Shown: positions 1 to 7,926, numbered from the stretch's first letter. The stretch: DNA of 22,798 bases from Lachnospiraceae bacterium (GCA_900752065.1 CAADTT010000116.1:1-22798); one strand, 5' to 3'. Notes: generated by a model not told the origin, from the letters alone. Program-made: numbers and translations.

Positions 1-158
1 GATGTGGATAACCCATTCAAAAAATAGAGAGAATGGTGAAAAAAAAGCATTTTTATAATATCGGCAGGCTAAAAGATATATTTACCTTTCAATGCTGTAC
101 TACAAGCACGAAATTTGCTGTCCTTTTGCTGTACTTTATATTCTCAAAGGCTCGCAAG
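1..158. other. Left flank resembling the end of a second element
   Basis: No gene is visible here. Two copies of TGCTGTACT (93-101 and 127-135) lie about 50 bp outside the left att core. The element's own right end carries TTTGTCGTAC-type repeats about 52 bp outside its core, so the geometry is the same while the repeat sequence is related but different. This suggests that the flank is the outer end of another integrated element in the same lysS site rather than plain chromosome. The alternative is ordinary downstream-of-lysS chromosome with chance repeats. Confidence 0.45.
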
Positions 159-204
159 CCTTGATTTTACTGCATTTCTCAGCTCAACGACTTCATCGTC
201 GGGA
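159..204. repeat. Left attachment site (att), lysS 3'-end-like copy
   Basis: This 46-bp stretch matches 12347-12392: 14 bp identical (CCTTGATTTTACTG), 13 bp diverged, 19 bp identical. Read on the minus strand it would encode the LysS ending PTMKSL followed by Ser and TGA, where the true lysS end reads GGKDQ then TAA. A later in-frame CAG TAA is shared by both copies. This is therefore a diverged lysS 3' end left at the far side of the element. A small hairpin (AAGGCT-cgca-AGCCTT, 147-162) overlaps it and is not preserved in the right copy. Confidence 0.85.
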
Positions 205-310
205 TTTCTTCGCAATTTATTTTATTAAGCTTTAAATCCCTTTATTAAGCCGCTTTTCCATGCTTCTCCTGCCGCCCAATAACCTCTTATGACGGATTAA
301 AGCACCCGGA

Positions 311-360
311 TTTGTCGTACTACTGTCGTATGGCACACATTTTGTCGTACTCCCCGTCAG
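311..360. repeat. Integrase arm-type direct repeats, left end
   Basis: TTTGTCGTACTACTGTCGTA (311-330) and TTTGTCGTACTCCCCGTCAG (341-360) share a 10-bp head. The first matches the repeat near the right end (12302-12321) at 19 of 20 positions. Repeats of one sequence near both element ends, but inside the cores, are what arm-binding sites of lambda/Tn916-type integrases look like. Further inward from the core, the 205-310 interval also holds two copies of TTTATTAAGC (about 221 and 241) that could bind an accessory factor. Confidence 0.65.
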
Positions 361-378
361 CCCTGTTCGGACTCTTTC

Positions 379-1620
379 CTAAAATACGTTTAATTTGTGT
401 GCTAGATTCTGCATTGTTTCCTGCTTTTTTGCATCGGTGACTTCCGCATAAATATCCATTGTAGTCTCAATGTTCGCATGTCCCATAATGGACTGGATCA
501 CCTTTAAATTTGTTTCATTTTCGCAAAGCCTTGAACAAAAGGTATGCCTCAAATGATGACATGAAAAGTGTGGTATCAGCACCGGCTCCCGGTGTTCTTT
601 GGAAGCCTTTACCACCTCTTGTGCATTGTACGCCTCATAAATACGTTTGATTGCCCGGTTGATGGACTGCGGATTATGGACATAGCCAAAACGATTCATA
701 AAGATAAATCCCTTCATTCCATCTATCTCCGTCTCATTAAATCCATTCTCCTGCTGCCATGCCAATTCTTCCTGAAGTGCCTCATAAACCGGATCCATCA
801 GCGGTATATTGCGTATTCCTGCTTCTGTTTTGGGAAGTGAGACAGAAAACGTACACATGGGATGTTCCTTAAATTCTCTGGAATAATATACCAGGCTATG
901 ATTGATGCTGATAATCCTCTTTTCGAAATCCACATCTTCCCATCGGATCCCGATTGCTTCTCCAATCCGGCAGCCTGTTCCTAATAAGAATCGGAAAAGA
1001 GATACCCATCGGCAAAACTGCAGGTTATTTTCTATATAGCTGATAAAAGCACGCTGCTGTTCCAATGTCAGGGCATGTCTCACACCGTGGTTTCTACCCG
1101 GCAGCTTCTTAATCTGCGCCATTACCCCGTCGCTCGGATTTGTACGGATGATATTATCCCTTACCGCCAGTTGGAAAGTTGGATGAAGCACCGTGTGAAT
1201 GGTTTCCAGGGTATTGATCTGCATTTCCTTATCCTTTAACAAATGCTGATAAAACTGCACCACATCTGAAAACTTCACTGCAGCAATTTTTTTCTTTCCA
1301 AATCCTTTCCGGATAAAACGGTCATACATATATTTGTAATTTCTCATAGTTGTCCCACGAAGCTCTGACTTCGTAGAGATGTACCTGTCAAAAACAAAAT
1401 TAACCGTTGCACTCCCGGCAACATAGGTATCCAATCCATCCAACTGATCTTTTATCAGTTGTTCCTCCCTTTTTCGCAGTTCCATAATATCTTTGGAATA
1501 AATACTCCGGCGTTTTCCCTCCGGATCCGTATAGGTATACACATATTTTCCATCCCGGCTGCGCTGTGTCTCGCCTTTTCTTAACACCCTCCCCTTATTA
1601 TCTTTCCTTGATTGTGCCAT
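379..1620 (-). CDS. int: Tyrosine recombinase/integrase
   Basis: This 413-residue site-specific recombinase should catalyse insertion and, with the excisionase, removal of the element. The N-terminal ~65 residues look like the Tn916-type arm-DNA-binding domain, followed by a SAM-like core-binding domain (~70-170) and the catalytic domain (~180-405). The catalytic set is visible: R218 in GTGCRIGEA, K264 in LPKTEAG, H356-L-R358-H, H381 in MGHANI and the nucleophile Y391. The start is set by AAAGGAG upstream of ATG. The gene lies next to the left att and is transcribed toward it, behind the RHH gene with a 33-bp gap. It is intact and full length for the family. Confidence 0.95.
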   Translation of the reverse strand: MAQSRKDNKGRVLRKGETQRSRDGKYVYTYTDPEGKRRSIYSKDIMELRKREEQLIKDQLDGLDTYVAGSATVNFVFDRYISTKSELRGTTMRNYKYMYDRFIRKGFGKKKIAAVKFSDVVQFYQHLLKDKEMQINTLETIHTVLHPTFQLAVRDNIIRTNPSDGVMAQIKKLPGRNHGVRHALTLEQQRAFISYIENNLQFCRWVSLFRFLLGTGCRIGEAIGIRWEDVDFEKRIISINHSLVYYSREFKEHPMCTFSVSLPKTEAGIRNIPLMDPVYEALQEELAWQQENGFNETEIDGMKGFIFMNRFGYVHNPQSINRAIKRIYEAYNAQEVVKASKEHREPVLIPHFSCHHLRHTFCSRLCENETNLKVIQSIMGHANIETTMDIYAEVTDAKKQETMQNLAHKLNVF

Positions 1621-1653
1621 TTCTGCTCCTTTCTCAAGGAAAGAGCTTTCGTA

Positions 1654-1836
1654 CTATCTGCCTTCAGTTTCTTCCATTGCATATTGCAGATGGATTCCTC
1701 TTTGCAGTACCTGCGTTATGGTCATGTCATGTTTGGACGCATATTCTCTCAATTTTGCGGCTTCCTCCTCCGTCAGCTTTAATCCGATCAGGTTATTTTT
1801 CGGATTAGCAGACTTCGGTCTCCCTGTTCTTGCCAC
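1654..1836 (-). CDS. Small ribbon-helix-helix (CopG/Arc-like) regulator
   Basis: A 60-residue protein. The GTG start is preferred because GGAGGTG lies about 6 bp upstream; the longer upstream ATG has no comparable site. The N-terminus is basic (MARTGRPKS), followed by the pattern GLKLTEEEAAKLREYA and a second helix with MTITQVLQRG, typical of RHH DNA-binding proteins encoded beside integrases. It probably regulates the int operon and perhaps acts at the palindrome in its own promoter. The function is inferred from family and position; the intact integrase follows immediately. Confidence 0.75.
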   Translation of the reverse strand: MARTGRPKSANPKNNLIGLKLTEEEAAKLREYASKHDMTITQVLQRGIHLQYAMEETEGR

Positions 1837-1864
1837 AGCATACACCTCCATCCATTTCACAACT

Positions 1865-1893
1865 ATTATACTTTTAGTTTAACCAAAAGTCAA
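1865..1893 (-). promoter_or_regulatory. Sigma-A promoter of the RHH-int operon with palindromic spacer
   Basis: On the minus strand: TTGACT, a 17-bp spacer, then TATAAT. The spacer is filled by an inverted repeat, ACTTTT-N9-AAAAGT (1870-1890), an obvious place for an autorepressor to block polymerase. The start codon of the RHH gene follows within about 30 bp of the -10 box. Confidence 0.75.
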
Positions 1894-1934
1894 TGTATTT
1901 TTTCGTTGTACGAAAATTCCTTCCTTATGTCGCT

Positions 1935-2129
1935 CTATCTTACCCGAAATGACTCAAGGTACTGATCCAGCACATCCAAATCTACCAGCACCAACCTGTC
2001 GATTTTAAGAATAGCGCCTGCATCCCTCGAAAGCGCTTGAAACTTGTTCATTCCCATGCTGTACAGTTCGGCCCCTTCTTTATATCTGACCAGGCGTTTT
2101 TTATTAATCACTTTTGATGTTCTCTGCAT
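1935..2129 (-). CDS. DUF6462-type excisionase-like protein
   Basis: A 64-residue basic protein with the pattern VINKKRLVRYKEGAELYSMG, then KIDRLVLVDLDVLDQYLESF. It matches my memory of the DUF6462 family, small MerR/Xis-like winged-helix proteins encoded next to Lachnospiraceae integrases. GGAGG lies 8 bp before the ATG. The usual role would be a recombination directionality factor, bending att DNA and favouring excision. It lies on the same strand as the RHH gene and integrase, about 100 bp upstream of the RHH gene. Family recognition is good; the excision role is inference. Confidence 0.75.
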   Translation of the reverse strand: MQRTSKVINKKRLVRYKEGAELYSMGMNKFQALSRDAGAILKIDRLVLVDLDVLDQYLESFRVR

Positions 2130-2159
2130 CTTGCATTCCTCCTATAAGCACACTGTTAT

Positions 2160-2425
2160 TCATTTTTTGACAAGGGAAACACCTCGCAAAATATCAATGC
2201 CTCCTCTCTTCGTAAAAGTAACGGCAAGGTTTCGTTTTCCCTTCATACTTAGTCCCGAATGAACTTCCCCAAATGTTGGCGTCTTAGGCAAAAAATTTTA
2301 AATATATTAAAAATTTCACCTCCCCACATCAGGACTCGGATGAAGTTTCTTTTTCTCCCTTTATTCTTACTCCCAAATAAGAACCCTTGAATGTTCGGGT
2401 ATTTCAGAAAAAAAATAAATTTTTT
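2160..2425 (-). other. Diverged tandem repeat, possibly decayed small coding sequence
   Basis: Two copies about 117 bp apart (around 2190-2300 and 2310-2422) resemble each other. Examples are CCCTTCATACTTAGTCCC versus CCCTTTATTCTTACTCCC, and AAATGTTGGCG versus GAATGTTCGGG. On the minus strand the left copy has an open stretch (TTG at 2291 to TGA at 2160) containing MKGKRN and TKRGGID. The right copy reads KGRKRN and WGGEIF in a related frame. GGGGAGGTG followed by GTG sits between them, and a T6 run precedes the frame break. I cannot tell a decayed gene from a repeated leader; no recognised domain is present. Confidence 0.35.
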
Positions 2426-2432
2426 TCTATAA

Positions 2433-2537
2433 ATCGAACAGAGGAAACGCATTGTTCCTGATTATGAAATTATTGCCATTACAAATTATTTTCAAGTATC
2501 CACGGACTATCTGTTAAGTCTTTCCAATGAAAAATAA
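2433..2537 (+). pseudogene. 3' remnant of a Cro/CI-type (XRE) regulator
   Basis: The plus strand reads, in one frame up to TAA at 2535-2537, a peptide with VPDYEIIAITNYFQVSTDYL and ending in SLSNEK. This is the characteristic last two helices of an XRE/HTH_3 domain (normally ...YFNVSTDYLLGLSD). The frame is closed by a stop a few codons upstream and the N-terminal recognition helix is missing. It is therefore a broken end of a regulator that once read rightward, opposite to its neighbours. Its tail is now part of the downstream hairpin. Confidence 0.7.
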
Positions 2538-2578
2538 GCGGTTCTGTCACTACAAACCTTTGACAGATACCGCTTATT
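2531..2578 (-). terminator. Intrinsic terminator after the winged-helix gene
   Basis: AATAAGCGGT (2533-2542) pairs with ACCGCTTATT (2569-2578), and TCTGTCA/TGACAGA extend the stem inward. On the minus strand the stem is followed by a run of five T. It begins inside the stop codon of the 2574-2999 gene, so it ends the cargo operon. Confidence 0.8.
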
Positions 2579-2999
2579 TCTTTTCTAACGCATTATTAAA
2601 TTTATATCCAACGCCCCAAACCGTGAGTATATAGATTGGTCTTGCCGGATCAGGTTCTATCTTCTTCCGTATCCGGCGAATCAGACTGGATACACTGTCA
2701 TCTGCCCCATAATAGGGACTGCTCCATACCTGTGTGTAAATCTGTCCTCTGGAGAATACCTGTCCCGGATTTCTCGCCAATAGATAGAGAATACCAAACT
2801 CATAATTGGTCATTTCAATTTCCATCCCATTAGTCCGGACAACCCGGTATATGGGATCAATCTCCAGTCCTTCATAAATTAGGACTTTATCTGTTGAAAT
2901 GTTATCCAGTATTTCGATATTGCTTTTTTGCTTCAGGAAAAGTATCAATTCCTCTATTTCTTCATCATCACGGAATGTGGCGATTAACACCTTTCCCAT
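2574..2999 (-). CDS. OmpR-type winged-helix DNA-binding protein lacking a receiver domain
   Basis: 141 residues. From about residue 45 to the end it has a typical OmpR/PhoB effector domain: EIEMTNYEFGILYLLARN, then SRGQIYTQVW, SSLIRRIRKKIEP and the wing VWGVGYKF. The N-terminal ~45 residues are too short for a response-regulator receiver and show no phosphorylatable Asp motif. It is therefore either a truncated response regulator or a phosphorylation-independent activator. It is the last gene of the cargo, 58 bp after the permease, with a terminator directly behind. AAAGG lies 7 bp before the ATG. A role in tuning the exporter is possible but unproven. Confidence 0.7.
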   Translation of the reverse strand: MGKVLIATFRDDEEIEELILFLKQKSNIEILDNISTDKVLIYEGLEIDPIYRVVRTNGMEIEMTNYEFGILYLLARNPGQVFSRGQIYTQVWSSPYYGADDSVSSLIRRIRKKIEPDPARPIYILTVWGVGYKFNNALEKK

Positions 3000-3057
3000 C
3001 TAATTACCTTTCCATATTGTATTATCTAAGAGAAACTACTCCTACAATATTTATCCC

Positions 3058-5277
3058 TCACGTCATCGTATCATCTCTAAGTACCTCGGCCAGACTGATT
3101 TTCCGTACATTCCGCCATGCCAGATAATACGCCAGTGCCACAGAGCCTAAAATCGTCAGCATAAATATGAAAATCGGAATGAGCGGTGCTTCGCCCAAAA
3201 AAGTACCAACTTCCATATAACTTGTTTGCAGCATGAATCCTACTGCAACAATGATAATCGGAAGACTGATTAAAATCGGACGACCGGCGATTACAATCGC
3301 TTCTGTACAGAACATTTTTTTGAGTTCCTTCGGCGTCAACCCTACTGACATATATCTTGCAAATTCCCGCTTTCTTTGACGCACAAATCCCAAAGTATTG
3401 GAGAACACATTGCCAATACCGATGATCGCGAGCAGAATACAAAAGGCCCCGAAAATAGCCATCATTCCCTGGATCTGTCTGTTATTTAATTCATACTCCT
3501 GAATACGGTTTTCCTGTTCTATGGTATATTTTTCATCCAGAAGCTGCGCGATTTTCTCCTCTGTCGAATTTAATTCTTCCAGTGTGACATCTTCTCTTCC
3601 ACGGAAGCAGATATAACTGTCTTCCTTCATTCCGCCGATCTGCCCTTTGATTTCCTGCCATAAGGATACAGGGATAAAATGTACCAGCTCATAATAATCG
3701 AGCGTTGCGTATTCTTCCCTCAACATAGGGACCTCCTGCGTATAAGACAGGACAGGGACCTCCGCCATCGTTTCCTCACTGCCGGACTGCCGCAAAACGC
3801 TCACCGTATTTTCGCCTTTCAGATAAGGCATGAAAACAGGATGCCGGAAGTCATGGTTTGTCACATCACGGATCTGATTTAAGATCACCGCGCCGTCAAG
3901 CCGCGGAGCAATGCCGATCTGCTCACAATACGCGGCAAAGCTCTGGTCGTCCATAATAACAAGCGGAGCGTTTACCAGCCATCCGCCGTCCGCCTGCGTC
4001 ACATAGTTCACGGGAGCCCCCGAAAAGCCGCCGAAGGACTTCATATCTTCGGTCATTTCCTCCTCGGCGATGATTCTTTTCGCAGAAGCCTTCTGATACA
4101 CAATAGCGCTTTTGATCCCGTCAAGTGCCTGTACAGTCGTCGTTTCTACAAAATTATCCACATCGGTATCTTTCACGGTAGTCATGATGTCCCATACGTC
4201 CTGATAACGCTCAAAATAGGTTTCCCTCGTGCTGATCTGGGAAAGGGAGAAGAAACACTGCATGAGCGCGAATGCAAGGAATGAAAATATGAGCGACAAG
4301 GAGGCTGTCCGCAGGGCTTTTCTCTGCGCTTTCAGTGCGTTGCCAGCCAATTCTCCTTCTATTCCAAACAGCAGCGAGAGCAACCGGGAATTTTTTTTGC
4401 GTTTCAACTGAAATTCCCCGGAATTTTTAATCGCCTCCAGCGGCGTGAGCCTGCTAAGGCGCCGGGCGGGAAGCCATGCGGAAATCCATATCGTCAGGAT
4501 CGTTATAAGCAGTGTCAATACCAGAACCAGCGGGTGATAACCAAAGACCGACGAATGCCGCCCCGGAACATCGCTGCCGATATAGATGTCTGCCAGATAC
4601 AGCAGTCCCGCGCTGCCCGCAATACCGAGCAGGTTTCCGATGAGTATCGGCGCCGCGCAGAGTGCAGCCGCTTCCTGCAAAAGGCATGCCCGGATTTGTT
4701 TTGGCGTAGCTCCGATACTGGAAAAAATGCCAAACTGATGAATCCGCTGGTTCATGGATACCGCAAACGAATTATGGATAATGATGATCAGCGAGAAGGA
4801 TGCCGCCGCCGTGATCAGAATAAACAGCGGGAACAGCAGCCTTGGGGCTGTATCACTGGAATCGCGGATCAGGTACATAGCAAGAAGCTCATAGTTGTAA
4901 ACAATCCGTTCCTGCGGGATACCGAACTGTTCCGCGATATGGGGCGTATCTGAAAAAACAGCTTTTTTATCGCTAAAATAAATATCTGTTGTCGGTTCTT
5001 TCCCTTTCAGTCCTTTCTCGTTTGCCACAGCATCCTCTACATTGGCAAAGTTTTTGATCGTTTCCATATCCTCCGGAGGAAGCTCGCCAATGATACGGCT
5101 GTGCCATCCGCCTTCCTCTAATTCGATCCGTTCTACCTCATATTTCCAGGCATTATAGAATAATCCGCACAGCAGAGATAAGAGCAGGGCAGAAATAAAC
5201 GCCGCAATCATAACAGATAAACTGGAAGATCGGTTATTTTTGATATAGTTCGATGAATAATCTTTCCACATATCCAT
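3058..5277 (-). CDS. FtsX-domain ABC transporter permease
   Basis: A 739-residue membrane protein. TM1 is at ~20-42, followed by a short outer loop (~45-140). The first FtsX block (~145-275) has the cytoplasmic motif SIGATPKQIR and ends LTPLEAIK. TM5 is at ~325-347, a large outer domain spans ~350-615, and a second FtsX block follows with SVGLTPKEL and LAEVLRDD. This eight-helix layout belongs to the MacB/LolC/SalY-like exporters that work with an ATPase in peptide-antibiotic defence or envelope stress. Its ATG overlaps the ATPase stop by one base (TAATG), so the two are translationally coupled. By eye its middle (~3880-4720) is more GC-rich than its ends. The substrate is unknown. Confidence 0.88.
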   Translation of the reverse strand: MDMWKDYSSNYIKNNRSSSLSVMIAAFISALLLSLLCGLFYNAWKYEVERIELEEGGWHSRIIGELPPEDMETIKNFANVEDAVANEKGLKGKEPTTDIYFSDKKAVFSDTPHIAEQFGIPQERIVYNYELLAMYLIRDSSDTAPRLLFPLFILITAAASFSLIIIIHNSFAVSMNQRIHQFGIFSSIGATPKQIRACLLQEAAALCAAPILIGNLLGIAGSAGLLYLADIYIGSDVPGRHSSVFGYHPLVLVLTLLITILTIWISAWLPARRLSRLTPLEAIKNSGEFQLKRKKNSRLLSLLFGIEGELAGNALKAQRKALRTASLSLIFSFLAFALMQCFFSLSQISTRETYFERYQDVWDIMTTVKDTDVDNFVETTTVQALDGIKSAIVYQKASAKRIIAEEEMTEDMKSFGGFSGAPVNYVTQADGGWLVNAPLVIMDDQSFAAYCEQIGIAPRLDGAVILNQIRDVTNHDFRHPVFMPYLKGENTVSVLRQSGSEETMAEVPVLSYTQEVPMLREEYATLDYYELVHFIPVSLWQEIKGQIGGMKEDSYICFRGREDVTLEELNSTEEKIAQLLDEKYTIEQENRIQEYELNNRQIQGMMAIFGAFCILLAIIGIGNVFSNTLGFVRQRKREFARYMSVGLTPKELKKMFCTEAIVIAGRPILISLPIIIVAVGFMLQTSYMEVGTFLGEAPLIPIFIFMLTILGSVALAYYLAWRNVRKISLAEVLRDDTMT

Positions 5278-5957
5278 TACCTCCGCCGCTCATCACTGAT
5301 AATACGCCCATCTTCAACCGTAATAATACGTTCTTCTTCCATAGCCACCTTTTCATCATGGGTGATCAGTAAGACCGTCTGCTCCAGATTACGGTTGGAA
5401 AGCTTTAACATATCAATCACTTCTTTGGAATTTTTCTGATCCAGATTTCCGGTCGGCTCATCTGCAAGAAGAAGGGCTGGCCGATAAATCAGGGAACGTG
5501 CAATCGCTACCCGCTGCTGCTGCCCGCCGGAAAGCTGATTTGGCATAGCGTCCAGCTTATCTGCAATTCCAAGAGACTTAACAACCTTCTCAAAATACTC
5601 CTGATTCGGTGTTTTTTTATCCAAAGAAAGAGGCATAAGAATATTTTTCCTCGCTGTGAGAGTGGGAATCAGATTGTAAAACTGATATACCAGTCCGACC
5701 TTTCTACGCCGAAAGATTGCCGCCTGTGTCTGGTTCAGTTTGGAAAGATCTGTTCCGTCTATGATCACTTTTCCATCAGTGGGTTTGTCAACGCTGCCCA
5801 GAATATGCAACAACGTAGACTTCCCTGACCCGGAAGCTCCAAGGATTGCCACAAATTCTCCTTTACTCACAGACAGGTCAATCCCGGCAAGCGCTGTTAC
5901 CTGGTTAACGCCGGATCCATATACTTTTCTGACCCCTTCACATTTTAAGATCTCCAT
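5277..5957 (-). CDS. ABC transporter ATP-binding protein (MacB/BceA/LolD class)
   Basis: 226 residues with all motor motifs: Walker A GASGSGKST (40-48), Q-loop Q92 in LVYQFYN, signature LSGGQQQR (142-149), Walker B LLLADE (162-167), D-loop and H200 in LLITHD. FYNLIPTLTARKNI is typical of ATPases that drive FtsX-type permeases. It should power the adjacent permease at 3058-5277. GGAG lies upstream of its ATG. It follows the histidine kinase gene after 116 bp, a gap that holds its own promoter with a response-regulator-like site, so it can be induced separately from the sensor genes. Confidence 0.93.
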   Translation of the reverse strand: MEILKCEGVRKVYGSGVNQVTALAGIDLSVSKGEFVAILGASGSGKSTLLHILGSVDKPTDGKVIIDGTDLSKLNQTQAAIFRRRKVGLVYQFYNLIPTLTARKNILMPLSLDKKTPNQEYFEKVVKSLGIADKLDAMPNQLSGGQQQRVAIARSLIYRPALLLADEPTGNLDQKNSKEVIDMLKLSNRNLEQTVLLITHDEKVAMEEERIITVEDGRIISDERRR

Positions 5958-6049
5958 TCTGCTTTTCTCCTTTCTTTTGCCTACTCATTTTTGAAATCAT
6001 CTGTGTCTTGCCTTGCCCGGAATGAATCCCTGCGGCCTTTTCAATTAAC

Positions 6050-6082
6050 AGTATAGCAAATGAAAGTTACAACTCAGTGACT
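6050..6082 (-). promoter_or_regulatory. Promoter of the ABC operon with probable response-regulator site
   Basis: On the minus strand: TCACTGAGTTGTAAC (within 6066-6080), then exactly 10 bp, then TATACT (6050-6055) preceded by TGC (extended -10). No good -35 box is present, as expected for an activated promoter. The same motif at the same distance from the -10 occurs before the response regulator gene. It resembles the described Bce box (TNACA-N4-TGTAA). The site overlaps the end of the kinase gene. Confidence 0.7.
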
Positions 6083-7258
6083 GTAAAAGCGGATTTCAAA
6101 AAAAGCGCCGCCTTCCAGCCTGTTTTTTGCCCGTATCGTCCCATTTTGACGTTCAATAATCTCTTTTGCCAAAGCCAACCCAATCCCAATGCCTCCTTCA
6201 CTGGCATTTTTGCCCCGATAAAATCGTTCAAACAGATGCGGGATATCTTCTCTGTCAAACCCTGCGCCTTCATCCCAAATCAGGATTTCCGTATATAATG
6301 GATTCTGGGCATAGGAACAGTGGACAGTTCCTCCCTTATTGTGTTCCATGCAATTTTTCATCAGGTTCATGATTGCTTCCATTGTCCAGTCCATATCAGC
6401 GACAATCATCATCTCCCCTTTTTCTGGTATATGTATGGAAGTACCAGAACCTGAAAACAACTCCTGCAGGTTATCTGAAGCGAGGACAAGAAGGGTAAAA
6501 ACATCCGTTTCCTCTTTTTGCAGAAATAACGTTCCCGCGTCAATCCGGGATAAAACCAACAGAGCTTCCTCCAAATAGTTCAGCCTTGATAGCTGCTTTT
6601 CCACCTGATCCAGTGCTTTACCGTCAAAGTCCAGCCTCATTTTTTGTACGGACAGGGACATCGCCGTAATCGGCGTTTTAATCTGATGTGCGATATTAGA
6701 AAGATTTTCCGCAAAATCATTCTTTACCTGTACCGCCTGCTCCTTTGTTCGATAGAGAAATGTCACCGTTTTATAAATCTCATCTTCCAGCTTAGAAAAA
6801 TCATCCTCCCCGGAAGTCGAAAGGATCAGTGCTTTTCCGCTGTTTACTTGCTCCAGATAATCAGCTAATGCTCTGATCCGAAGGGTTTCCGTTCTATTTC
6901 GATATGAAAAAGTAAGCAGAAAAAGGAAAATACCTGTCGTCAGTCCGACTGCGGCAAAAAAAATATTCTGCCTGTGACCAGCACTGACAAAATCAGACAC
7001 CTCATATCCCAGTCTTGACAAAACATCATCGTGAAGTACGCCGTCAGGATTTCCTTCCGTATATTCCTTTAATGCAGCGGAAATGATATCTCTGGTTTCC
7101 GGTTCCTGTTCTACCACTTCACCGCAGACCGCATTTAACAAATCAAAGGATAGCTGACAATAATGGTAAGAAACCAGCCAGACAGCAATAGTGGCAACAA
7201 TCAAACTGGCAGCGAATGCCACCCCAAAAGTGACAAATATACTCTTACGGCTATTCAT
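6074..7258 (-). CDS. Membrane sensor histidine kinase
   Basis: 394 residues. TM1 is at ~8-31, an outer sensor loop of about 65 residues follows, then TM2 at ~98-118 and a cytoplasmic linker. The dimerization/phosphoacceptor helix has H191 in NIAHQIKTPI. The HATPase domain has N302 in NLMKNCMEHN, a G1 box DEGAGF and a G2 box GIGIGL. All catalytic parts are present, so it should phosphorylate the adjacent response regulator. The start is set by GGAGG and a four-base overlap (ATGA) with the regulator gene. The outer loop is larger than the minimal loop of true BceS kinases, so direct ligand sensing remains possible. Confidence 0.92.
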   Translation of the reverse strand: MNSRKSIFVTFGVAFAASLIVATIAVWLVSYHYCQLSFDLLNAVCGEVVEQEPETRDIISAALKEYTEGNPDGVLHDDVLSRLGYEVSDFVSAGHRQNIFFAAVGLTTGIFLFLLTFSYRNRTETLRIRALADYLEQVNSGKALILSTSGEDDFSKLEDEIYKTVTFLYRTKEQAVQVKNDFAENLSNIAHQIKTPITAMSLSVQKMRLDFDGKALDQVEKQLSRLNYLEEALLVLSRIDAGTLFLQKEETDVFTLLVLASDNLQELFSGSGTSIHIPEKGEMMIVADMDWTMEAIMNLMKNCMEHNKGGTVHCSYAQNPLYTEILIWDEGAGFDREDIPHLFERFYRGKNASEGGIGIGLALAKEIIERQNGTIRAKNRLEGGAFFEIRFYSH

Positions 7259-7926
7259 ATCGTATCCTCCATACGGTAACCCACACTTCTAATTGTTTTC
7301 AGGCAAGGCGGTTGGTGCAGTTTGTCCCGCAATCGTTTCATTGTAACTGTCAGAGTATTGTTATTCACATAGCTGCCATTTACATCCCACACCTGTTCTA
7401 ATATTTTTTCTCTCGTAACAGTCCTTCCCTTATTCTGCATGAGATATAAAAGCAGCCCAAACTCCGATACGCTTAAATCAATTTCTTCCGATCCGCAGGA
7501 AACTGACCTACGATTTAAATCAATCACAATCCCATCACAAGACAGATACTGCTCCGCCACATTTCCCGTTCTTCGAAGTACCGCCCGGATCCTTGAATAC
7601 AACACACTTAACTCAAAAGGCTTTACCACATAATCATCCGCGCCATTTTGAAAGCCTGAAACAATATCCTGGGAATCACCCCGAACCGTAAGGAAAATAA
7701 TCGGCAGGTCTTTCCATTTACTGCGGATCCATTGACAAAAATTACCTCCACGACCGTCTGGCATATTCCAGTCCAGTAAAACAATCGTTGGCACATGAAT
7801 GTTCAAAGCCTGCCTGACCCCGGCAAGTGTATCGTACACGGTCACTTTAAAATTTTTCTTTTCCAGATATTCTTTCACAAAACCTGCAATTCCAGCATCA
7901 TCTTCTGCATAATATAATTCAATCAT
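7255..7926 (-). CDS. OmpR-family response regulator
   Basis: 223 residues. The receiver domain (1-~115) has the acidic patch E8-D9-D10, the phosphoacceptor D52 in LLDWNMPDG, Thr in IFLTVRG and Lys in DDYVVKPF. The C-terminal winged helix (~128-220) includes SEFGLLLYLMQN, TVTMKRLRDKL and SVGYRM. The ATG at 7926 is preferred because AAGGTG lies about 9 bp upstream; an earlier in-frame GTG would overlap that site. Paired with the kinase by a four-base overlap. It probably binds the TCAC-N5-TGTAAC motif found both before itself and before the ABC genes. Confidence 0.93.
   Translation of the reverse strand: MIELYYAEDDAGIAGFVKEYLEKKNFKVTVYDTLAGVRQALNIHVPTIVLLDWNMPDGRGGNFCQWIRSKWKDLPIIFLTVRGDSQDIVSGFQNGADDYVVKPFELSVLYSRIRAVLRRTGNVAEQYLSCDGIVIDLNRRSVSCGSEEIDLSVSEFGLLLYLMQNKGRTVTREKILEQVWDVNGSYVNNNTLTVTMKRLRDKLHQPPCLKTIRSVGYRMEDTI

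Noticed and set aside
2249..2452. 67-residue minus-strand open frame
   Set aside because: Low-complexity Phe/Lys-rich product of AT-rich repeats without a start signal; treated as part of the diverged tandem repeat.
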